DNA of 64,000 nt. Source: Struthio camelus. Lineage: Eukaryota > Chordata > Aves > Struthioniformes > Struthionidae. Each line of letters begins with the position of its first letter. The first letter of the stretch is position 1. The translations under genes and the position numbers were made by a program. Location: the NCBI RefSeq assembly GCF_040807025.1, contig NC_090954.1, positions 1,498,001 to 1,562,000 on the forward strand. Direction: 5' to 3'. The notes under the pieces were generated by a model. It saw only the letters and a program-made list of their open reading frames with translations. It had not been told where the DNA came from and did not search any database. This document shows, in pieces, positions 1 to 10,872 of this stretch.

Positions 1-3000
1 ACTATTGTGTCCTTCAGGAACAGGCCTTTCTCTGGCTACAAATACATGGCTTCCAAATTGAATGCAGAACTGGGAGAAGTGGTAGCTGTAGACCCTTCTA
101 GAAGAATAGACAGACTTTAAAAAGAAAAACAAATGAGAAATGCCTCTTCCCCCCAGTCAGCCAGCCTTGGTGAACTAAAAAGGGAAGAAACACAGATTAG
201 GATTGCCAGAGGTCCTGCTGAGTTTAAAGCCTGAAGCTGTTGGCCGGATTCAAAAAAGGGAGAATGTGGCTCCTAAAGAAAAGGTTTAAATGCATTGAGA
301 TCTGAGTTGCATCTTTACCTTCCAGTTTCCTAGTTGGATTTCCTCATTCTATCCCAGAGTGGCAAAACATTGTATTGGCTTCTCTCCAGGGTGGGCTGTA
401 AAGTTACAGCTTGAACATCTGCTCCAAACCAGAATGGTAGAGACCAGCAAGGTCTCTTAACATCCAGAATACTGGAGTTACCAGAATTATACTTTTCTCC
501 ATAAGTGACTGCCCTGTAAGTTGATAAGTGGTGTCTGGTGTAAGAGGTCAATGAAAAGGTGTATGACTGCCCAGCAGGTGCAGCCCTGCCCGGTGGGTGT
601 CCTGTGTGGGTGGCCACTCACTGCTCAGCTTCGTGGTACCTGTGGGAACTGAGGCACCTCAGGTTGTGCCATCACACAATACTTTTGCTCTGTCACTGAT
701 CCTATTCTCTGATACTGAGATACTATTAAAAGAAGTCAGTACAGCACTCGTGTCCTACCTGGAGCAGACCATGACAGTTTTATCAACTTTGATGGAGCAC
801 TATTAGCTTACCCTTAGAGACCATCTTTCCAACCTACATGTTTTGCAAATTGTTGCCCCATATATGGGACCAAACTTATCACAGACTAGACAATGTACTA
901 TTCAAAACAATTTGCTAGGATGATGTGTACAGAATAACCTGCTCTATCTTAGAACAACGAAATATGAAACCAATTTCAAAAAGCTGACTGAGAAAGACAT
1001 GAGACCGTTCTTTCTCACCAATGTGCTGAGCATAGCTGCTTGGCTGAGCAGAGTACCCTGCGAGTGCTGAGCTGCCAGGGGCTCTCAGCAGGAGGAGTAG
1101 GGGGGATTCACCTTTCTTCACACGTGTCTTTCTAGTTCCTTTCCATCAGACTTGCAGCAGTTGTTATGGACCATTGTTGCAGTCTGTTGCAGCAGACCTG
1201 CTTTCTCCTTGCTTAGCTCTTTTCGTTTTGCCTGTTCTTTTTCCTTGTCTCTAGCATCCTAGAAACTTGTCATCTCTGTTCCATTGCTGTTGGGTAGAAG
1301 CCTGTCCAAGCCTGTTCAGCGCTCTCTATTTCTCGGCAATTAGTGAAAAATGTTACTGTAAACATCTGCTCCACCTTCCTTTCTGTCAGTAGGCTTCCTT
1401 TCTGTTTTTGATCTATCTGCTAATCTTCACACACTGCCTACTTCATTTGAAACTTTACCTCCCTGCCTAGTCTCGTGCCTCCCCCTGTTGTTCAACATCC
1501 AAGCCAAAGCTCATGACTCCTATCACTCCTGTATTGTCATTTTTGTTCTTGCTTGCATATGTGCATACGAGCTAGGAAAGAATGATGATTTAGATATCAG
1601 ATTTCCATCCTTTCTTCACGTAAATTCTCAAGTCTTGTTGTCTAAGGAGTGCTAACTTTTGTTAACTAAACATTTTCACTTTAAAGTGATTGTCTGACTC
1701 TTTTCCCTCATCTACCCTACCCCCAGCTTTTGAGTTTTATCTATATAGTTCTAGCTGCTTAAGGCAAAGCTATTATCTTCCATATTCTGTAACAGGCCAG
1801 GAGGAAGGAAACCTACCTGAAAGATAATGTACCTGAGAAATATTACGGCTGTGTCATGGCAAACTGTCAAGAGAGCTGGCCAGTACTGTGTTTTAAATTA
1901 ATGAAAAATACAGGAGTACATTTTGTGCATGTGGTGTCTGCTGATGACTCAATATTTCAGCTAAACATATTTACCTGAATATTCATAGTCACTTAGGAGG
2001 TGGTTGGATCTCCTGAGCTCTGTTAATCATTTAAATTGTTAACTATATTGCTGTTCTCCATCCCACAGTACTGTTACTTTTAAGCTTTTTACTATGTCTT
2101 TTAACTTTAAAAAAAAGGGGTGGGGGGAGGGGAGGTCATCATTCAAGACTAAGAACTTTTCAGAGGTATCCAGGGACATAATTCCCTTGTGTTTCGACTC
2201 TAATTTTCTATGAAGTATGTGTGGACAGAAGTGACAGGCAGAGATTACTCACTTGCAGGGTTCACTATGGGATTTACTGTGAGCACATATCCATGAGTGC
2301 TGGCTGTTTCCTGGGCAGGCAGAGACACCTGAACTAGCTTTAGTTGGAGAAACAGGCTGACCACAACAGCACACAGCTAATCCACCCTGTTCCTCGTAGG
2401 ATCAGTTATCTGGTGTGGGGGATCACTATCCCAGGTGTGCCCCAGCCTGCCTGCTTCTGAGGGCTGTAGCTAAAGCAGGTCCCCCTGGCAATGCAGGCAT
2501 GCATGTTTTGGATCTCCTCTTAAAGAGATTGTGTTGAGCCTTTATGTCAGCATGAGGCATGCGGCTTGATAAGAAAGGAAAATGGCTAAACAAGGAGATA
2601 TTTCAGAAATGGAGCAACTCTACTGAGGGAAGGGAGCAGTGGTCAGTGCGCCGTTGCAAAACTAATAGAAAACAAGTCAGACTTGCTTTTTAATCGTGAG
2701 AGAGGGGGGTTACCTATGAACATTTCCTCTGCCAGGAGGAATAAAAAATAACTTGGAGGGGTGGGTGGATGTGGGTATCTGTGCACCTGTCAACTAAGGT
2801 GGTATTTGTAACAACATTGACCAAAAATATTTTCACTTACAATACCAGTATTTGTACAGTTTTCTGGGATATAATGTTTGGACTGTAAAAAATCCATCCA
2901 TCTTTTCTAAGCACTAAAAAAATAAAAAAGGAAGAAGCTAGATTCTTTCAATGCTGACAAACACATTCAATCAAGATCTGACTGTCTGGATAGAATGCCT

Positions 3001-6000
3001 CTTTCACAACTAAAGCAATAAATCCTGTTTTATGCTCTGACTGCCCTGCTAAAGTCACAGGTGAACAAAAGATGGAAAGGGGCCTGGTGTGTCCCTGGCA
3101 GGGGCAATTACAGCTGCATCTTGTACTGCTTGACAGCAGCAGCAAGCCATAAAGCATCAAAGTTAAGATAAAACTGGTTAGTGCGTTTTCCCCTCTAGGA
3201 GGTTTTTTCAGGGAACAGATGGTGTTAAGATGCTGTTGAATCTCAATGTCACCTTAGATAATCCTTGGAGAAGTTTTGAGGTTGCTCTGAAAGCTGTGGT
3301 TGCCAACTTGAGCTGGTGTACTGGGTGTGCTCTAGTTGGCAAGAAGTCCCTTGAATAAGAAAGCTAGAAGTCATTCTAGGGATTTTACATTTAACAAATA
3401 TAAGTCTGGAGATCTGGTTGGAATGTATGTGTATTTTGCAGAGAACTGAAATTCTTCAGAAAGCGGGAAGAAATGTAAAGCTGGAAATTAAGGTGGGGGG
3501 AAATCCTTAGCTGGATTAATTACCTTTCAGACTATAAAAGAATCAGACTTAGCTAAGAAAAAGCTGTGTTTGTAAACATGTGTTGTAGTCTTGAAAGCAG
3601 CTGGTTGTGCGTTGGACTGACCACTCTCATCGATTGGGTGCCTGCTGGGAATCCCCAGCTCCGTATGCAGCAGCAAAGAGGCTGGATTCTGACAGCTGCT
3701 GGACACTGGCCACCTTTCTTGTTGCAGCTAGGTGTGAGCATGTGCGTGTGTTACTTCCCCATGCTTTGCAGGTTTGGAACCAGGAGGCCCCGGCTGCTCC
3801 TTGGTGGGGAGCTGGGGCAGTGCAGCTGGGTGGGCTACAAGCTGCAAAGAGGTTCTGCAACCCTATGCTCAGAGGAATGGACCTGCTCATCCATGACAGC
3901 CGATGGTGACTGTCATAGCAGTGCCATAAATGCTGCTCATGACAAGGCCAAACCTCCATTACTGGATCTGCCCCATAATGAGCTGGTAATGTCAGGACTG
4001 CTGTTGATATACTGAAAAGGTCTTAAATAGGAGTGAGATATGCATCACTAGTCAGTGCTGTTTATATTTTGGTTTTATTTGCTTAAAACTGCAAGCATGC
4101 TACCCATTGCTGAGAACCACAGGGGCTTTGAAATCTCTTGCAAGGATCTTGCACAAAGTAGGAAGCAATCTAGAGTCTAAAAAGCTGACCTGATGTTCTG
4201 ACATTTCAATGACTTCAGTGTAGCATGCACTGACTGTAAAAGTTTTCCATAAATTCCTGTTGATTGCACATCTTGCCTACAGTTAATTAGCTGTTTTCCT
4301 AAAATTGATTAGGAGATATTGCATGTGCCTCTATAATTGTTGAGATATGCTGGCAACTATTCACTGTCCAAATCTGCAAGTAGAGCAGTTCCTATGAGCC
4401 TAGGAGGATCAGATGTTTACATGATTATTTTAATTAAATAAATTGATTATTCGGGGGGTTTTATCTGTGACTAGCTTTATTGCTTGATGTTCAGCATCAT
4501 GCAACCAAGGGAAACATCTGAAGTGTGCTGTTTGACGCCTGTATAGAGAACTCCTATCTCCTGACTTCCAGCTCATCCTGGAGAACTGGGTGATCAAGGG
4601 CAAGTGGTCAAGATGCCCCGGGTGATCAAACAGGGCTGCAAACCAAGGGCTTTAGGGAGAGAGGGGGGGGAAAAAAAGAATGGTGGTCTGGAAAAAGCTG
4701 CATTTGGATGCACACAGAACAATATAAGCATGCTACTCACTTCTACCATTATGTTCAATTTGTTCTTTTTGGTGAAATGCATGTAACCCAAAATGTTGTC
4801 TGTATCTGCAAAGCCTTTGTTTTGCCTGTGGTCAGTGCCAGATAAAGCTGCGGGACATGCTAATGAAGAATGCCGACTTGGTAATGGAAAAATGTGGTCA
4901 GTAACTGAAATCCTCAATCGGAAAACTAATAGATGATCATAATGAATAGTGGGAACACTTAATATGTTCAGCAGAGCTGGATGAGATGCTGCCCAGAAGA
5001 CTACTGTAAGAAGTATTTACTATCCAATGATTAAATGTAGGAAGATTAAGACATTTGGGGGTAGGGGGAGGCAAAGAATAGAAGGCTACTAAATGTTGCC
5101 AGTGTTCTGAGGCTTTCTTGAAACTTCCTTGTTACAGTAGGCACTTCAGAAACGCATTTGAAGATGGTCTTTACTTCAGAAGCCTTCAGTCTGGGTCTGC
5201 AGTCATGCAGAACATGTGCCTGCAGTTTGACATGTAATTAGTTCCACAGATGCAGTTACTTTCAAAAGATTCACCTAGTAGTATAAAGTGTTTATTCTTC
5301 TCTGTGAATCTTCATGAAAACACTTCCACTTTACAAAGCACAAACAGGGGAAAGTTTTGTGCAAAATCTTCGCTTGTTGCTGAGGGCCTCCGAGTATTTA
5401 TCTAAGTAATCAGCATGCATGACTGAGCAACAAAACCATCACTAATGCTAAGGTTTCTGTTGTGACCATTGTTTGCTACTATTTTAAAAGTATATGGTAC
5501 AGCCAAAAATCTATAACAAATAAATCTACAGGCAAATGAAAGTTTGGCTTTCCTTTCCATTAGTAGCATGGCTTATTATTGAAGGTGCTGTATATGGGGT
5601 GAGGGAGAGAAAAAGGGAATCACTTAATCTCCAGGATATTCATTTGCATTAATCATTCATATACCTGTTATCAGATTCTTCTTCCTGTCTAGACTATACT
5701 ACAAAGATAAATTGTTTAGCTCTTGGCTCAGGAACAGGTGCTTTTAAATGTCTAGTGAGACTTTCCTAGAATTTTGAAAACAAAACCGAGGAGCTGTCAA
5801 AATAAGAAAAATGTCAGCATTTAAAAACCATATGTGTTCATGTCTTGAATAGGAGTTGACTTCCATTGGTGCTACTAACCCTTACCCCAGCTGGACATCC
5901 CAAACCTAGGCGTTAAAGGAGATAACAATAAAAGGGAGATATCAGAAGGGACATTATACTAACAGCTGTGAAAATCTGTGCAGTTTATGTAACAAAGGGT

Positions 6001-6579
6001 TCTTTGGTTCTGTGATATTAAATCCTTGCCTTTCCAATAGCTTCACCCCGATAATTGCTGAGGAAGGACATGCAAAGTCAATGCAATGCTGCTTTCCAGC
6101 ACTGCTGAACCAGGACAAACTGCCTGTGGCCTGTGCGCCTCCCTGGCAGTGTCACCCTGACAGTGCTGCTGTCCCTCACGATGGCCTAATGCAACCGAAA
6201 CACAGCGTTGCCTCTTCCATAGCTAAATCTGGGGCAATGCGTACATTTCAAGGAGTATTTTGTATTTCATGTTTGTGAAAGTAACATTAAGTATTTATGT
6301 TCATTCTCCATGATTAATCTTGGGCTATTACTGTAATAGTATATATAGAATATTAAATATTATGTATATGATATATTTGTGTCAAGGGGAGGACGGATGA
6401 CTAAATGGCAGTGGTAATCATCTGTAAAATGTTAGGACATAAAACAATAAAAATATAAAGACAAAACAGAGGGAGGATATGATTCCAATTGTATTGGACC
6501 TCTACCAAACAAATAACAAAACTGTGTGGGGCATTGAGAACCAGCTTGCAAAACATAGTGTATTGTAGAGACTTTATTT
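1..6579. other. Gene-free stretch, left edge
   Basis: No coding exon, RNA gene or clear transposon is recognisable. Frames here are short (149 codons or fewer), lack known domains and overlap one another on both strands, as expected by chance. A purine/G-rich tract at 2117-2135 (runs of 4, 6 and 4 G separated by single bases) follows an A run. The first 120 bases are open in frame 1 to a TAA at 118-120, which could be the end of an exon entering from the left but is equally compatible with chance. Confidence 0.6.
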
Positions 6580-6645
6580 TCCATTCCAGCTCTGCAATTG
6601 CCCTGTGACCCCAGGCAATTCACTTCAAATCTGTTTCTTTGCCCC
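6580..6645 (+). repeat. MIR/CORE-SINE-like fragment
   Basis: About 65 bases match, from memory, the central part of the MIR/CORE-SINE consensus: a 'ctctgc..ttgccctgtgacc' segment followed by 'ggcaattcacttcaaatctg', corresponding to the MIR stretch that reads as 'tctgccac..gtgaccttgggcaagtcacttcacctct'. The tRNA-derived head and the 3' tail are not recognisable. The copy is old and short. The family is inferred by eye and would need a RepeatMasker-type alignment to confirm. Confidence 0.55.
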
Positions 6646-7639
6646 CTGCTTGGCTGGTCTCTAATAAACACTTTCTTTCAGTATATGCTTAGGCATGACT
6701 TCACACATGGCATTTTATCTTTATTGAGCTCTACTAGCATTGTTAGATTTAAAGTCTAAGCTTTTAATTTTCTGTGTAATAATTAGCCCCATTTAACTTC
6801 AACAGGGCAGTCTATATAATTAAGGACATGGCTAAACTAGCCAATATATGTCTGTGGACCATGTAGACTACCTTTAAATTTGACTAACTAGATTAATATT
6901 AAATCTAGGTGATGATTATACGTTGGTACAGTTTTCACAGCAGGTTGTATAAAAGTTTGGAGAGCCTCTGGTAGAAATTCATGGAGCTAACGTATGATGA
7001 AGATTTGGGTCCATATTTTGGCTTACCAGCCTGTGCTGATGTCCTTGACAGTCTATTTTCTGCTGTCCTTTCCTGAACTGGCTAGACTGAATTTAGCTTG
7101 TCTCTTTGGACAGAACATACTAGGGTAGATTTCTGCAGTTCTGGAAGGCAAAATCATCATTGATACCGAATACAGGGCATGGTGGTAGTCTAGTGAAATA
7201 ATCTTTTTCCCCTGTAAAGTCAGTGAGCACATTTAAGATAGAACAGGGTAGAACTAAAGAGGATTTAATTTGAACTGTTCTTGTTGAGTCACTTTAAGCT
7301 CTGAGAGGCTTGAAGCTTCCTAGGCCCTGTAAGATATGTTGTCAAACATGACAAGAAGTGCCAAACATGACCATGTCACTACAAATGGATGGTTGTTCTC
7401 TTCTAACACCCATAGCTCTCCTCGGTACAAGGGATGTGGGTACACAAATGCCACTGGGGTAGTGACGAGTAGATGCACTCAGCAGGTGGAAGAGGCTTGC
7501 TTCAAATCCCTCAGCACCAATGTGAAATAATCATCTCAAAGAAAAGCTAGATATACTTGCATATGTCAATTTACTGGCAGTAATTTGCATTTTTACTCAT
7601 TAGTGGCTGATTATTCAGATAATAAATAAACTTTGACAT
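6646..7639. other. Gene-free stretch
   Basis: AT-rich non-coding DNA. A phrase at about 6785-6815 ('ccatttaacttcaacagggc') is weakly reminiscent of the palindromic amniote repeats seen elsewhere in the window, but it is too short to call. The 64-codon frame at 7336-7530 shows no recognisable domain. Confidence 0.6.
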
Positions 7640-7795
7640 CAAGCATCTCAGGTGGCTTTACAGTCCTTAATTAAGCATCATAATTTTCTTTAAAGTAGGT
7701 AAATGTTATTGCACTGATTTTGCAGGTAGGTAAATTGGGACTGAAGAGCAAAAGAATTACATTATCAGATTATGTTTAAGAGCTGAGCTTTGAAA
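7640..7795 (-). repeat. MIR/CORE-SINE-like element, inverted
   Basis: Read on the minus strand this is a decayed MIR/CORE-SINE. On the plus strand the order is 'gcatctcaggtggctttaca', then 'ttaattaagcatcataa', then a 'gtaggtaaatgttatt' segment, then 'attttgcaggtaggtaaatt', then a 'gggactgaagagcaaaagaatt' segment. These follow in order the reverse complement of the SINE 3' part (the 'gtaaagcgctttgagat' and 'taatacctacctcac' blocks, then the 'tcagtttccccatctgtaaaatg' block). The ordered match over about 150 bases makes this the clearest MIR-like copy in the window. Confidence 0.7.
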
Positions 7796-8850
7796 ATGAA
7801 CACTTCAGGATTTGTGCAGAGGACAGACCTTAATTGCGGAGACTTGATTTTTTTCCAGCTTCCTCGTGCCATTTGTAATTTATCTCTGGACAATGGGAGT
7901 ATAAAACTGTTTAATTGTCCCATTGGTCTCACTATTGGTCTGATTCTTCAGACTTTATGGGCAATTTGCATAAGAATAATGCCTGCATGATTTAAAAAAA
8001 TCAATTCCTAAACAAGTAACTGGAAAACTAATTATGTGATGGTGGAAAGTATAGTATGGAGGAGCCCAGACAATTCTTTTGTCCTCTAAAAGAAAACAGC
8101 ATTAATTATGCAGGCAGCCATAAGTGCACAACGAAGAGATTCCCTTGAAGGTTTTTCAGTATGAATGGCTGTTTTGAAAAGGTTGGTTCTAGCTGATTAC
8201 CAATAAATACTCACCCCAGGAAAGGAAGAGGCACGCTGCCGTCCGCCCTTCAGAATAAAAGGGAAAATATCAAAGGCCAAACTGGCAATCAGATTCGAAA
8301 TGCTTATATTAAAACCTAACTGCATTTTTTGCCTTTGAGCCTCTATAATGGGCTACCAGTAACATGATGTTGAAGGTCATGTGCATGAGAACTAACATGG
8401 AGGACAAGAGCCCCACTTTGCCTCATGGCACAGGCCAGGTCCAGCCACAAGAGTCTGTCTGTGGTTTTGCCTGAGGTGCTTTGGATCCTGCGTTCAGGGA
8501 GGGAGTAACTCCTAATTACTATATACCTTAATTCAGTTCCTTTATTTTTCTATATTGAAGTTCTTAGTTGAGATGGAAGAAGAGTTAACGTCTCTGTTGT
8601 AGGCTATTATGACCTAAAGAGATGATACTGAATTTGTATGATTACTATAACCATTAAGTGTGATAAGGACTAATTTATAGTTAATGATAGAATATAAAAG
8701 AATTATGAGGACTTTAACTGAAGATTTAATACTTACAGTAAAGTGTATTTCCCTAATGCTATCCCCCTCCAGTGAGGATTTTATAATTCATTGCAGTTTG
8801 GCTGGGTGATAGAAGGTAAGGTGGAGGCTGCATTTAACCTGGACATCAAA
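7796..8850. other. Gene-free stretch next to the CR1 3' end
   Basis: Non-coding DNA with no domain-bearing frame. A short imperfect inverted repeat lies at about 7890-7925 (CAATGGGA opposite TCCCATTG). Nothing else is recognised. It forms the flank of the CR1 insertion, whose tail begins at 8851. Confidence 0.6.
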
Positions 8851-8880
8851 ACACAGAATCACACAGAATCACACAGAATC
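8851..8880 (-). repeat. CR1 tail microsatellite, three 10-base units
   Basis: Three perfect copies of ACACAGAATC on the plus strand (GATTCTGTGT on the element strand). The usual CR1 tail is an 8-base unit of the ATTCTRTG type, and this one has two extra bases per unit. Confidence 0.9.
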
Positions 8881-8943
8881 GTTTAGGTTGGAAGGGACCT
8901 CTGGAGATCATCTAGTCCAACCTCCCTGTTCAAGCAGGGTCAC
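8881..8943 (-). other. CR1 3' UTR
   Basis: Sixty-three bases separate the ORF2 stop from the tail repeats. On the plus strand they include 'gtttaggttggaagggacct' and 'atcatctagtccaacctcc', the conserved CR1 3' UTR. In CR1 elements this region with the tail is thought to be recognised by the element's own reverse transcriptase at target-primed insertion (family knowledge). Here it looks complete. Confidence 0.9.
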
Positions 8944-10872
8944 CTAGAGCATATTGCCCAGGATCACATCCAGACGGGTTTTGAATATCTCCAGGGAAGG
9001 AGACTCCACCACCTCTCTGGGCAACCTGTTCCAATGCTCTGTCACCCTCACAGTGAAGAAGTTTTTTCTCAGGTTCAGATGGAACTTCCTGTGGTTCAGT
9101 TTGTGCCCATTGCCTCTTGTCCTGTTGCTGGGCACCATGGAGAAGAGGCTGGCCTCATCCTCTTGACACTCCCCCTTCAGATACTTGTACACATTGATGA
9201 GATCGCCTCTCAGTCTTCTCTTCTCCAGGCTGAACAGGCCCAGCTCTTGCAATCTTTCTTCATAGGAGAGATGCTCCAGCCCTCTAATCATCTTGGTAGC
9301 CCTCCGCTGGACTCTCTCCAGCAGTGCCATGTCTCTCTTGTACTGGGGAGCCCAGAACTGGACACAGTACTCCAGGTGAGGCCTCAGCAGGGCTGAGTAG
9401 AGGGGCAGGATCGCCTCCCTCGTCCTGCTGGCAACACTCTGCCTAATGCACCCCAGGATCCCATTAGCCTTCTTGGCCACAAGGGCACACTGCTGGCTCA
9501 TGGTCAACTTGTTGTCCACCAGCACTCCCAGGTCCTTCTCGGCAGAGCTACTTTCCAACAGGTCAACCCCCAGCCTGTCCTGGTGCATGGGATTATTCCT
9601 GCCTAGGTGCAGGACCTTGCACTTGCCTTTGTTGAACTTCATGAGGTTCCTCTCCGCCCACCTCTCCAGCCTGTCCAGGTCCCTCTGAATGGCAGCACAG
9701 TCTTCTGGTGTGTTAGCCTCTCCCCCCAGTTTAGTCTCATCAGCAAACTTGCTGAGGGTGCCCTCTGTCCCTTCCTCCAGGTCATTGATGAATATATTGA
9801 ACAAGACTGGACCCAGGACTGACCCCTGGGGGACACCACTGGCCACAGGCCTCCAACTTGACTCTGCGCCATTCACCACAACCCTCTGAGCTCGGCCATC
9901 CAGCCAGTTCTCAAGCCACCTCACCGTCCACTCGTCTAGCCCACACTTCCTGAGCTTACCTAGGAGGATGTGATGGGAGACAGTGTCAAAAGCCTTGCTG
10001 AAGTCCAGGGAGACAACATCCACTGCTCTGCCCTCATCTACCCAGCCAGTCATTCCGTCATAGAAGGCTATCAGATTGGTCAAGCATGATTTCCCTTTGG
10101 TGAATCCATGCTGACTACTCCTGATCACCTTCTTGTCCTCCAGATGCTTAGTGATGACCTTCAGGAGGAGCTGTTCCATCCCCTTTCCAGGGATGGAGGT
10201 GAGGCTGACAGGCCTGTAGTTTCCTGGCTCCTCCTTCTTGCCCTTTTTGAAGACTGGCGTGACATTGGCTTTCTTCCAGTCCTCAGGCACCTCTCCTGAT
10301 CTCCAGGACCTTTCAAAGATGATGGAGAGTGGCCTAGCGATAACATCCGCCAGCTCCCTCAGCACTCGTGGGTGCATCCCATCGGGGCCCATGGATTTAT
10401 GGATGTCAAGTTTAGACAAAAGATCTCTAACCTGATCCTCCTCAACCAAGGGAGAGTCTTCCTTTCTCCAGCCTTCCTCTCTTGTCTCCAAGGTCTGGAA
10501 TTCCTCAGGACTGGCCTTAGCAGTGAAGACAGAAGCAAAGGCAGCATTCAATAACTCTGCCTTCTCTGTATCTTTTGTCACCAGGGCACCTGCCCCATTC
10601 AGCAGCGGGCCCACGTTTTCCCTAGTCTTCCTTTTGCTATTGATGTATTTGAAGAAGGCCTTCTTGTTGTACTTGACATCCCTTGCCAGATTTAATTCCA
10701 AATGGGCCTTAGCCTTTCTTGTCGCGTCCCTGCACGCTCTGACAATGTCCCTGTATTCCTCCCAAGTGGCCTGTCCCCTTTTCCACATTCTGTACACTTC
10801 CTTCTTCTGTTGGAGTTTTGCCAGGAGTTCCTTGCTCATCCATGCAGGTCTCCTGCCCGCTTTGCTGGACAG
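8944..10872 (-). pseudogene. CR1 ORF2 remnant: reverse transcriptase, no endonuclease
   Basis: This is about 643 in-frame codons of CR1 ORF2, ending at a TAG (8944-8946). The open frame extends upstream to an ATG at 10935, but the first ~20 codons are unrelated flanking DNA, so that start is accidental. In the numbering of that 663-residue frame, RT motifs are: finger region [26 protein letters not shown] (220-245, given by its order of conserved residues), [14 protein letters not shown] (275-288), catalytic motif [10 protein letters not shown] (309-317, Asp311), motif [16 protein letters not shown] (366-380), motif C FADE (397-400), and [15 protein letters not shown] (431-445). The CR1 C-terminal domain follows, with RPHLEYC (518-524), [17 protein letters not shown] (564-580) and [10 protein letters not shown] (634-643). 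The family's second catalytic Asp of [FY]xDD is Glu here (codon at 9736-9738). Without endonuclease and with this change it is not expected to retrotranspose by itself. Confidence 0.93.

Larger units (their letters stand above)
8851..10872 (-). mobile_element. CR1 LINE retrotransposon, 5'-truncated
   Basis: A CR1-type non-LTR retrotransposon lies in antisense orientation. Its 3' end (left, on the plus strand) has three perfect 10-base tail units at 8851-8880, then the CR1 3' UTR (8881-8943), then the 3' two-thirds of ORF2 running to about 10872. Similarity to CR1 stops just upstream of the [11 protein letters not shown] segment, so ORF1 and the whole endonuclease domain of ORF2 are missing. 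This is the 5' truncation typical of LINE insertions. The frame is continuous, so the copy is much younger than the CR1 fossils at 28.0, 30.5 and 63.5 kb. I did not find a convincing target-site duplication. The subfamily cannot be assigned without alignment. Confidence 0.95.

Noticed and set aside
3566-4015. 149-codon plus-strand frame overlapped by frames on both strands
   Set aside because: No recognised domain, no supporting splice or promoter signals; overlapping open frames suggest composition effects.
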